Position numbers and translations under genes: made by a program. A stretch of DNA of 64,000 nucleotides from Dyadobacter sp. CY356 (GTDB lineage Bacteria; Bacteroidota; Bacteroidia; Cytophagales; Spirosomataceae), in contig NZ_JAJTSZ010000005.1 of NCBI RefSeq assembly GCF_021440195.1, positions 124,001 through 188,000 on the forward strand, given 5' to 3'. The notes under the pieces were generated by a model. That model made no database searches and was not told the origin of the DNA. It worked only from the letters and a program-made list of their open reading frames with translations. This document shows positions 28,588 to 36,569 of this stretch, piece after piece; position 1 is the stretch's first letter; every line of letters starts with the position of its first letter.

Positions 28588-29091
28588 ATGAAACTGATAT
28601 ACAGACAGGGAACAATTCTCGATTTGGCAGAGATGAAAGATCTGGCAGTCAAGTCATGGAGCCAATTTCAACAACAACTGACTGAGGAAAACTGGGCAAA
28701 GCTTTACAGTACGCTTACCGACATCAATACCTTTACAGACTTGCTTAACCTGGCAAATTGTATTGTTTGCTGTGACAATGACAAAATTATTGGTATGGCT
28801 TTTCTTGTGCCAAGCGGAAATCCAACGGTAATATATGATCAAGCGTGGAGCTACATTCGTTTTATCACCGTTGATCCGGATTTTGCAGGTCGGGGAATTG
28901 GCAGGAAATTAACGACTACTTGTACTGATCTGGCAAGACAAAGTGGTGAAAGTGTCATCGCTTTGCACACCTCAGAACTTATGAATAATGCAAGGCATAT
29001 TTACGAAAGTCTGGGATTTAAAATAGTAAGAGAAATTGATCAACGTCTGGGAAAGCGGTTCTGGCTATACAAACTTGATTTGATATCATAA
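28588..29091 (+). CDS. GNAT family N-acetyltransferase
   Basis: Acetyl-CoA-dependent acyltransferase, 167 residues. The acetyl-CoA-binding motif A is ITVDPDFAGRGIGRKLTTTC (about residues 92-111). The C-terminal part reads HTSELMNNARHIYESLGFKI, typical of GNAT. Substrate not visible. 34 bases downstream of the POT transporter, so probably cotranscribed; a terminator follows. Confidence 0.88.
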   Translation: MKLIYRQGTILDLAEMKDLAVKSWSQFQQQLTEENWAKLYSTLTDINTFTDLLNLANCIVCCDNDKIIGMAFLVPSGNPTVIYDQAWSYIRFITVDPDFAGRGIGRKLTTTCTDLARQSGESVIALHTSELMNNARHIYESLGFKIVREIDQRLGKRFWLYKLDLIS

Positions 29092-29098
29092 CCCACTT

Positions 29099-29133
29099 AG
29101 AGAGTCAACCTTAAAAAAGTTGACTCTCTTTCA
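29099..29133 (+). terminator. Terminator after the GNAT gene
   Basis: 11-bp perfect stem (29099-29109 with 29119-29129), 9-base loop, then TTCATTTT. It also faces the convergent M28 gene and may serve both. Confidence 0.8.
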
Positions 29134-29143
29134 TTTTAAAATA

Positions 29144-30793
29144 TCATTTCCCCAAAGACTTTTCTCTGACCGCCTTAAATTCCGAACCCTTTTTCCAGCC
29201 TGGAAACGTAGCTTCGTTACTCAAACTATACCCAACATTAAACAGCAGCTGCATATCTTCAATAATTCCAGAGATATCCCAGGATGTTGAATATTCATCT
29301 GCCGGCGAATGATATCTGTTATCGTTATAATCCTTTTTCTGAGCTTCGCCCCACGCCTCTCCGTGTTCTACCGAGACTGATCCGTTTTCAATATACAAAG
29401 CCGGAATTCCAACTTTGGCAAAATTGAAATGATCAGAACGGAAATACCAGCCACCTGACGGATTCGGTTCTCCGCGTGTTGTACGCCCTTGTCTGGCGGC
29501 GGCTTCATCCGCATAATCATCCAGATCGGATTGGCCTTTTCCCACCAGAATTATATCTTTCATTTTGCCAAACGGCTGCAAAACGTCCATATTGATATCC
29601 GCGACTGTTTTATTGACCGGATAAACCGGATGCGATGTATAATACTCGGAACCCAATAAACCCTGTTCTTCTGCTGTAACCGATAAAAACAAAATGGATC
29701 TTGACGGCTTTTTTTTCAGTTTGGTAAAGGCACTGGCAATTTCAAGCAAAGCCGCAGTACCGGATGCATTATCCGCTGCACCGTTATAGATAGAATCTCC
29801 ACTGATTGCCTCACCTTTTCCAAAATGGTCCCAATGCGCGGAATAAATGATATATTCATCCTTTCGGTCAGTTCCGGGCAATAACGCCAGGACATTGTTT
29901 GAAGTTGATTTTTTGATCTTGTTATTGATTACCAGTGAAGTTTTAAGATTTAACGCAACTGGCTTAAATCCTTTTTGCCCCGCTTTGATCAGCAAACTAT
30001 CCGAAACGCCCGACAATTGAAATAATTTTTTTGCAGATTCGGAAGTGATCCAGCCTTCCACGTTAGCCCTTGACATATTATTATCTTCGGAATCCAGGTA
30101 TAATTTAGATTTTGACCAGCCGCTTCTGACCACTGCCCAGCCATAACTCGCCGGTTTTGTATCATGAATGATCAGAACCCCTGCCGCACCCTGACGCGCT
30201 GCTTCTTCAAATTTATAAGTCCAGCGACCATAATATGTCATCGTTTTTCCTTTAAACAAAGTACTATCAACAAAACCAGGATCATTGACCATCACGACTA
30301 CTGTTTTCCCTTTGACGTCCAAACCTTCGTAATCATTCCAGCCATATTCAGGTGCCACAATGCCATAACCCGCGAAAACCAATTCTGAGTTTTCAATTTT
30401 TACCTGCTCCTGAACGCGTCGCGAAGCGGCGACAAAATCATCCAGATATTTCAGCGTTACCTTTCCTTTTTTGTTTTTAATAACCAATGATCCGGACGGT
30501 TTTGACATAATATCAACCATAGGCACCTTCTGAAAATAACTGTCGCCATTACCGGGTTTTAATCCAAGTTTTTCAAACTCTGTTTTCAAAAATTGAATCG
30601 TTTTTTCCTCCCCGGTTGAAAAAGGCTTTCTCCCTTCCAGAGAATCAGAGGCCAAAGCAGCAATTTGTGTTGAAAAAACTTTGCCGTCAATGGGCGACAA
30701 CGGTACATCCCTTTCCAATTTTTCAGACTTTTTACAACCGGTAAGTATCAAACCAAAAAGGGCAGCGTAACAGAAAATGCGTTTAAATTTCAT
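29144..30793 (-). CDS. M28 family zinc aminopeptidase lipoprotein
   Basis: Secreted peptidase, 549 residues. The start at 30793 (MKFKRIFCYAALFGLILTGC) gives a lipoprotein signal with Cys near 18; upstream ATGs lack it. A protease-associated (PA) domain (about 130-290) contains the usual GKTVVVMVNDPGF segment. The M28 catalytic part (about 300-520) has the ligand-bearing SAHWDHFGKGEAISGDSIYN, GAADNASGTAALLEIA, VTAEEQGLLGSEYYTSH and FRSDHFNFAKVGIPALYIEN. Likely acts on peptides in the periplasm or at the cell surface. Convergent with the GNAT gene, divergent from the M13 gene. Confidence 0.93.
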   Translation of the reverse strand: MKFKRIFCYAALFGLILTGCKKSEKLERDVPLSPIDGKVFSTQIAALASDSLEGRKPFSTGEEKTIQFLKTEFEKLGLKPGNGDSYFQKVPMVDIMSKPSGSLVIKNKKGKVTLKYLDDFVAASRRVQEQVKIENSELVFAGYGIVAPEYGWNDYEGLDVKGKTVVVMVNDPGFVDSTLFKGKTMTYYGRWTYKFEEAARQGAAGVLIIHDTKPASYGWAVVRSGWSKSKLYLDSEDNNMSRANVEGWITSESAKKLFQLSGVSDSLLIKAGQKGFKPVALNLKTSLVINNKIKKSTSNNVLALLPGTDRKDEYIIYSAHWDHFGKGEAISGDSIYNGAADNASGTAALLEIASAFTKLKKKPSRSILFLSVTAEEQGLLGSEYYTSHPVYPVNKTVADINMDVLQPFGKMKDIILVGKGQSDLDDYADEAAARQGRTTRGEPNPSGGWYFRSDHFNFAKVGIPALYIENGSVSVEHGEAWGEAQKKDYNDNRYHSPADEYSTSWDISGIIEDMQLLFNVGYSLSNEATFPGWKKGSEFKAVREKSLGK

Positions 30794-30955
30794 TTGATAA
30801 GCGATAATGTGTTGAGAAATCTCAGTCGGGAAACAGAAATCATAATACTTTTTGATAAAAGATAAAGATAAACCGATCATCATTATGTTAATAAACTTAT
30901 TTGTTTAAATAATTACATTTGCTTACGTAGTTTAATCAACAGCAAAATATATTTT

Positions 30956-33004
30956 ATGAAATCAGCTTTTTTGAAATGGTCTCTGATGGCGTCTGTGGTC
31001 GTGGTCGGTGCTTCCTGTAACAAAGAAAAAGACAAAGAATCAACGACTGAAAAAGTCCCTGGATTTTCTCTCACGTCACTGGACTCAACCGTTAAGGCTT
31101 GCGACGATTTTGACAGTTATGTCAACGGAGGCTGGAAAAAACTCAATCCGATTCCAGGCACAGAAAGTCGCTGGGGTGCATTCGGGATTCTGGACAAAGA
31201 AAACAAGGAAGTAAGACTGAAAGGAATTATTCAGGAAATTACTGATCAGAAAGACCGCAAAAAAGGCAGCGAAGAACAACAGATCGCCGATTATTACCAG
31301 TCTTTCCTGGATACCACAACGGTTGAAAAACGTGGTATACAACCATTAAAACCTTATCTGGATAAAATTGATGCAGTTAAATCACTGAAAGATCTTGCTT
31401 CGGTCGCTGGCGAACTGCAAAAAGTTGGTGTTTCAACCGTATTGGGTTTTGGTGTTGAAGGCGATTTGAAAAACAGCAAAATGAATGTGCTTTATGAAGG
31501 TCAGGATGGATTAAGCCTGGGTGAAAAAAGCTATTATGAAAGAACTGATTCAAGCACAGTTAAGGTGCGTACCGAGTTTGTAAAACATGTAGACAAAATG
31601 TTTGGTTTTGCAAGTTTCAAGGACGCAAATCCTGGTAAAACGGTTCTTGATTTTGAAACAAAAATAGCAAAACTTCAATTGAGCAATGTGGAGTTGCGCG
31701 ATCCTGTAAAAACTTACAACAAGACTTCTTTCAAAGATTTCAAACTTCTGGCTCCTGATTTTGATTTGCAGGAATTCGCCGACAAACAGGATATCAAAAC
31801 GGATACTGTCATTGTTCAGAATATTCCTTATTTGAAAAGTGTAAATGCCTTACTGAAAGCTACGCCGCTGGAAACTTTGAAATTATATACCCGCTGGCAG
31901 TTGCTTTCTACTTTTGCGGCATACCTTCCAAAAAGTTTTGATAAGGAAGATTTTCATTTTTTCAGTACGGTGATGCGTGGAACAAAACAGCAAAGAGCCC
32001 GTACCGAACGTGCGATCCGATCAACAGACGGACTTTTGGGTATGCCATTAGGAAAGTTATTCTCAAAGAAATACTTCCCCGAAGAGGACAAGAAAAAGGT
32101 GTCTGAAATGATTGAAAACGTGCGCAGCGTTTATGGTGAAAGAATTGACAAACTTACCTGGATGAGCGATTCGACCAAGGCAAGAGCCCATAAAAAGTTG
32201 AAAGCGTTTACCTATAAAATCGGGTATCCGGACAAATGGAAAGACTATTCATCTATTGAAATTGCGCCGGATAAATTATTTGAAAATGTAATTTCTTCAT
32301 CTTTATTTCAACATAAAGAAAGCATCAGGAAAATTGGTAAGGAAGTTGACAAAAGCGAGTGGCTGATGACACCACAAACTGTAAATGCTTATTACAACCC
32401 GTTAAATAATGAAGTGGTTTTTCCTGCCGGAATTTTACAACCACCATTTTATAACAGAAATGCGGACGATGCCATCAATTATGGCGGAATTATCGCGGTA
32501 ATCGGCCACGAATTTACGCACGGTTTTGATGACCAGGGATCGCAGTTTGATGAAGAAGGAAATCTTAAAAACTGGTGGACTGCTTCCGATCGTACCAATT
32601 TTGACAAACTGACTAAAAAGTATATTGACTATTTCAGCGGAATTGAAGCATTACCAGGTTTTAAAATCAACGGTGCTTTAACGATTGGTGAAAACGTAGC
32701 AGATTTAGGCGGATTAACATTGGCCTATTACGCTTTGGAAAAATCATTAAAAGGAAAACCGGAACCGGCACCCATTGATGGCTTTAACTGGAAACAGCGT
32801 TTCTTCTTAGGCTGGGCGCAGGTTTGGCATATGAACACAACAAACGAAGCACTTCAAAACCAAATTCAAACGGATCCACATGCACCGGCAAAAGATCGTA
32901 TCAACGGTCCATTGCCACATTTGAAAGAATTCCAGGATGCATGGAGTTGTGGTGCAGGAAGTAAAATGGTTTTGCCGGAAGCATCGAGAGTTGTTATTTG
33001 GTAG
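30956..33004 (+). CDS. M13 family zinc metallopeptidase (neprilysin/PepO type), lipoprotein
   Basis: Secreted oligopeptidase, 682 residues. Lipoprotein signal with Cys near residue 21 (VVVVGASCNKEKDK). The catalytic domain carries HEFTH (518-522) for zinc and GENVADLGGL with Glu579 and Asp583, the complete M13 set; NAYYNPLNNEVVFPAGILQP is also conserved. It cleaves oligopeptides in other systems. The protein ends RVVIW, the usual last-residue Trp. A -7-like TACATTTG lies at 30914-30921. Divergent from the M28 gene; a terminator follows. Confidence 0.95.
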   Translation: MKSAFLKWSLMASVVVVGASCNKEKDKESTTEKVPGFSLTSLDSTVKACDDFDSYVNGGWKKLNPIPGTESRWGAFGILDKENKEVRLKGIIQEITDQKDRKKGSEEQQIADYYQSFLDTTTVEKRGIQPLKPYLDKIDAVKSLKDLASVAGELQKVGVSTVLGFGVEGDLKNSKMNVLYEGQDGLSLGEKSYYERTDSSTVKVRTEFVKHVDKMFGFASFKDANPGKTVLDFETKIAKLQLSNVELRDPVKTYNKTSFKDFKLLAPDFDLQEFADKQDIKTDTVIVQNIPYLKSVNALLKATPLETLKLYTRWQLLSTFAAYLPKSFDKEDFHFFSTVMRGTKQQRARTERAIRSTDGLLGMPLGKLFSKKYFPEEDKKKVSEMIENVRSVYGERIDKLTWMSDSTKARAHKKLKAFTYKIGYPDKWKDYSSIEIAPDKLFENVISSSLFQHKESIRKIGKEVDKSEWLMTPQTVNAYYNPLNNEVVFPAGILQPPFYNRNADDAINYGGIIAVIGHEFTHGFDDQGSQFDEEGNLKNWWTASDRTNFDKLTKKYIDYFSGIEALPGFKINGALTIGENVADLGGLTLAYYALEKSLKGKPEPAPIDGFNWKQRFFLGWAQVWHMNTTNEALQNQIQTDPHAPAKDRINGPLPHLKEFQDAWSCGAGSKMVLPEASRVVIW

Positions 33005-33021
33005 ATTATTTAAAAAATATA

Positions 33022-33061
33022 GAAAAGCGGAATCAGGTTTTCATATCTGATTCCGCTTTTC
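33022..33061. terminator. Bidirectional terminator between convergent genes
   Basis: A 15-bp perfect stem (33022-33036 with 33047-33061), 10-base loop, with T-rich ends on both sides. It lies between the M13 gene and the convergent XylR-like regulator. Confidence 0.85.
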
Positions 33062-33078
33062 ATTTTATAAGCAGATCA

Positions 33079-34242
33079 TTACTTCCCTGCCAGATGCCGG
33101 TTGCGGTACTCGCTCGGGTTGCATCCTTTTACCTGCCGAAATTGCCTGGCTATATTCTTACTGTCGGTTAATCCCATATCCAGCGCAATTTCAAAAACCG
33201 ACATATCGGTATCCAATAGTTTCTGTGTAAATTTTTCAATCCGGAGATTGTAAATGTATTTGTAGATCGGATAACCCATAACCTCAATAAAACGTTTTTC
33301 CAAAGCCCGCCTGGACAAAGGAACCTGTTTTACGACTTCATCCACATGCAGGTTTTTATCAATATTCTGATGAATGTATTTTAAAGAAGTAGCGATGTGA
33401 TCATCATTCGTTGCATAAATGTCGGTTGAATGCCGGGTAAATATCTGGGTTGGTTTCACGATGATATCATGAAAATCATGCATTCCGTTTTTGATCATGT
33501 GATGCAGCAATTTGGCCGCATCGTATCCGCCTTTTTCCGCATCCTGACCAATACTTGAAAGTGGCGGATCAGAAAATTCACAGATCATTTCATCATTATC
33601 AACACCCAAAACAGCCATATCTTCCGGAATCCGGATTCCATAAAGCCGGCAGGCTTCGGTGATATGCTGGCCCTGATTGTCGTCGCAAGCCATTAAGGCA
33701 ATCGGCTTGGGAAGAGATTTAAGCCATTTTCCGATTGAATTGGGTTTATAATACCAGAGCTCGGAAGGTCGCGCCATTTTATGTTCAAAAAAATGAACCT
33801 TATAACCTGCCCGCGTTATACGTTCCTCAAATCCTTCCGCCCTTTCCTGTGACCAGACGATGTCTTTGAAACCATAAAAGGCAAAGTTTTTAAAACCCTT
33901 TTTCAAAAAATAATCTGCACCCATACCGCCGGCTTCATGGTGCGCGCCGGTAATGTTCGGGATCTCATCAAACCGTTTTTTGAAATCCTGAGCGATAACC
34001 GGAATACCCGCTGCTGTAATTTTACCGATATTAGGATCATTGTAAAACTGTCCGATCATACCATCAGCGCCCCATTCCAGAGCCCATTTCAATATACCTT
34101 CAATACCGACAGTTTCACGATGAAAAAGCGGCATTCGGGTAAAAATCCACGGTCCGTGCTCTCTGGAATATTTGGCGATGCCCTTTAAAAGTGCCTTACT
34201 ATATTCCTCCGCAAAATCAATCAGTAAGATTATTTTATACAT
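33079..34242 (-). CDS. XylR-like AraC-family transcriptional regulator
   Basis: 387 residues, the size of E. coli XylR. The N-terminal part (about 1-270) is a periplasmic-binding/LacI-like sugar sensor: ILLIDFAEEYSKALLKGIAK, WGADGMIGQFYND, IMACDD-like LMACDDNQGQHI and AVLGVDNDEMICEFSDPPLS. The C-terminal AraC/XylS domain (about 280-385) has the two helix-turn-helix units (VDEVVKQVPLSRRALEKRFI, then FEIALDMGLTDSKNIARQFR). It is the first gene of the minus-strand unit in transcription order only if read separately; it lies downstream of the transporter gene. Likely senses an amino sugar or related ligand (inference from neighbours). Confidence 0.9.
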   Translation of the reverse strand: MYKIILLIDFAEEYSKALLKGIAKYSREHGPWIFTRMPLFHRETVGIEGILKWALEWGADGMIGQFYNDPNIGKITAAGIPVIAQDFKKRFDEIPNITGAHHEAGGMGADYFLKKGFKNFAFYGFKDIVWSQERAEGFEERITRAGYKVHFFEHKMARPSELWYYKPNSIGKWLKSLPKPIALMACDDNQGQHITEACRLYGIRIPEDMAVLGVDNDEMICEFSDPPLSSIGQDAEKGGYDAAKLLHHMIKNGMHDFHDIIVKPTQIFTRHSTDIYATNDDHIATSLKYIHQNIDKNLHVDEVVKQVPLSRRALEKRFIEVMGYPIYKYIYNLRIEKFTQKLLDTDMSVFEIALDMGLTDSKNIARQFRQVKGCNPSEYRNRHLAGK

Positions 34243-34313
34243 AACAGGCTGTACATTAAAACGCCGGAAGTATTACTGTTGTTAAAAATTAAGAATTTTC
34301 CGGCTAAGTTTTG

Positions 34314-35564
34314 TCACGCAAATAATTCTTTGAAACTTTTAACCGTATCATTATTAACCAAAGGTTTGGCCCAGATACCTATACTCAGAATGTAACCCAG
34401 CGTAACCAGCAGAAAAAGCATCGCCAGTTTTAAACCAACAACTTCACCTAAGCCGCCAATGATAAGCGGAACAACGGCACCACCAGCGATTCCCGCACAT
34501 AAAATTCCGGAAAATGTTCCATGATGGTTAGGGACGGAATTAAGCGCGAGTGAAAAAATAACAGAATACATGACCGATGCGAAAAACCCGGTTATGGCAA
34601 AAGCATAAAGACTAATTTCTTTTGATCCGAAAAGAGCTGCGAGTAAAGATATTATGGCACCAATGGTAAAGAAAATTAACACTTTCCGGCTATCAATCAA
34701 CTTTAAAAGTATCAATCCAAGAAAACAACCGATGGTTAATAATCCCCAGAAATAAGAAATAACTGAAGCGCCCGTTGTGGCCGGATCTACATTGTGATAG
34801 GTTTGTAAAAACTTGGAGATCCAGTTGGCAATTCCCTGCTCGGTACCCACATATGCGAATATGCCAAAAAAGAAAAGTAATACCGATTTGTTAGCCAGCA
34901 GCTCGCCAAAAGTTTTTCCAACATCTATTTTCTCATCTTCTTTCAAATCAACTTTTGGGAACTTCACTACCGCAATGATCACAACCATCAATAAAGAAAT
35001 GACTGCAAAAACCCAGTAAAGCGAAACCCATTTCAAATTTTCCGGAACGAGTTTATTTAAAATATCAATCAGAAAACCGGAGTTGGAAGAATGAACATTC
35101 AAAACCAGATAACTATAAAGCAGCGGACTAAGAAATGAAGCTGCTCCAAAAAATAACTGGGCAAGAACTGAATTAAAGGCAAATTTCTCTTCGCCGCCAG
35201 CTACCCGTAAAAGCGGATTAATCACAACCTGCAACATCGCCATACCCACGCCAATCAGAAAAAGCGACAACAGGGCGATTGAAAATCCGGGGATAACTGC
35301 AAAAAGCAGCGCGCCGCCGAAAGCAAGAATGAAAGCCAAAAGCAATACTGTTTTCTCCCCATATTTTTCAACCATTAAACCTGCGGGAATCGACATCACG
35401 CCATAGGCGACAAAAAAAGCAAAGGGAAGAAAACCGGCAAGACCGATACTAAGGTCAAAACTTTCAACAATGTCAGGAATGATGGGTCCTAAAATGTTGG
35501 TAAGAAAAGATATGACAAAGAAAATCAGTAAGATCAGGACAACAATAAATACATTTCGTTTCAT
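34314..35564 (-). CDS. FucP-type major facilitator sugar transporter
   Basis: Inner-membrane sugar:proton symporter, 416 residues, about 12 membrane segments. Starts MKRNVFIVVLILLIFFVISF, then LGPIIPDIVESFDLSIGLAG and GVMSIPAGLMVEKYGEK, close to the FucP/glucose-galactose/GlcNAc (NagP) family. In this locus GlcNAc is the most likely substrate (inference). It lies 59 bases after the ROK kinase and 71 bases before the regulator, so all may be one unit. Confidence 0.85.
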   Translation of the reverse strand: MKRNVFIVVLILLIFFVISFLTNILGPIIPDIVESFDLSIGLAGFLPFAFFVAYGVMSIPAGLMVEKYGEKTVLLLAFILAFGGALLFAVIPGFSIALLSLFLIGVGMAMLQVVINPLLRVAGGEEKFAFNSVLAQLFFGAASFLSPLLYSYLVLNVHSSNSGFLIDILNKLVPENLKWVSLYWVFAVISLLMVVIIAVVKFPKVDLKEDEKIDVGKTFGELLANKSVLLFFFGIFAYVGTEQGIANWISKFLQTYHNVDPATTGASVISYFWGLLTIGCFLGLILLKLIDSRKVLIFFTIGAIISLLAALFGSKEISLYAFAITGFFASVMYSVIFSLALNSVPNHHGTFSGILCAGIAGGAVVPLIIGGLGEVVGLKLAMLFLLVTLGYILSIGIWAKPLVNNDTVKSFKELFA

Positions 35565-35623
35565 AAAGGTGGGTTTGGAAGGGTATACTTTCTGAATTGC
35601 AAGATACCATTATCCGGTCAGGA

Positions 35624-36454
35624 TTATTGATCCATCAGGGCTGCGGCACCTAACAGCGCAATATTTTCATTTTCAGAAAGTAATAAAGTTAGCCTTTTGA
35701 TGGATTCCGGATAAGCAAAATCTTTAAGACTATCCAGCATTCTGGCTTTGAAAAACTGGTGTGCCTTGGTCAACGAACCTCCTAAAATAATCGCTTCCGG
35801 ATCGTAGGTATACAGGATCGTTTTAATAACAACGCCCAAATGACCACCAAATTCTTCCCAGATTTTTATGACTTTAGAGTCTCCCGCTATCGCAGCCTCA
35901 TGCGCCTTGAAGGCATCCATTCCTAATGTATCCTCAAAAAAACGGTTGCAGACATAATTTTCCAGGATAGAATCACGGTAAGGCAGCATACCAATTTCCC
36001 CGGCACCACAATTATTTCCCTGATACAACTCATTATTGATAATGACACCGGAACCAATTCCCGTCCCGATAGCCATTCCAACCACGGACTTATATTTTTT
36101 TGCAGCACCAAAACGATGCTCGCCCAACGTAAAACAATTGACATCGTTATTAATAGAGACGGGAAGATTAAATTCCTTTTCCACGAGGTCTCTTAACGCT
36201 ACTTCCTCCCAGGAAGGAATATTCATCACATTGTAAACAATTCCCTTGTCAACATTTACGACTGAGGGAACACCAATACCAATTCCTTTTACCGGATATT
36301 TGGTATAGGGACGGATCAAATCCATGAGCTGGGTCAAGGTAGAGGAAAGTGAATCCTTATTTTCGAGCAGCACATTACTCTGACTGGTAATGGATCCGCC
36401 CAATTCTATCCCGGCACGCATGTTGGTCCCTCCGATATCTACGCCTATATTCAT
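35624..36454 (-). CDS. ROK family sugar kinase lacking the zinc motif
   Basis: 276 residues from the ATG at 36454 (a TTG one codon before is ignored). The ATP-binding part has MNIGVDIGGTNMRAGIELGG. The sugar-binding part has NDVNCFTLGEHRFGAAKKYK and AIGTGIGSGVIINNELYQGN, then GAGEIGMLPYRDSILENYV. Classical ROK kinases have a His after EIG and a CxCGxxGCxE zinc site here; both are absent. Bacteroides RokA shows that this phylum uses ROK hexokinases. Likely phosphorylates glucose, GlcNAc or a related sugar taken up by the next gene. Confidence 0.88.
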   Translation of the reverse strand: MNIGVDIGGTNMRAGIELGGSITSQSNVLLENKDSLSSTLTQLMDLIRPYTKYPVKGIGIGVPSVVNVDKGIVYNVMNIPSWEEVALRDLVEKEFNLPVSINNDVNCFTLGEHRFGAAKKYKSVVGMAIGTGIGSGVIINNELYQGNNCGAGEIGMLPYRDSILENYVCNRFFEDTLGMDAFKAHEAAIAGDSKVIKIWEEFGGHLGVVIKTILYTYDPEAIILGGSLTKAHQFFKARMLDSLKDFAYPESIKRLTLLLSENENIALLGAAALMDQ

Positions 36455-36527
36455 CAAAAAACAGAAGTAATAAATTTTATTGGATATGCTTAGGTAGTAG
36501 TCTTTTTGATCGATAAAGGGCTATTGT

Positions 36528-36561
36528 TTTCCGGATCAATTTTAAAAAATTGATCCGGAAA
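36528..36561 (-). other. Intercistronic hairpin after the GH20 gene
   Basis: A perfect 15-bp stem (36528-36542 with 36547-36561), 4-base loop, 8 bases past the GH20 stop. No T-run follows on the minus strand, so it may protect the 3' end or weaken read-through rather than terminate. Confidence 0.6.
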
Positions 36562-36569
36562 TGATCAGG

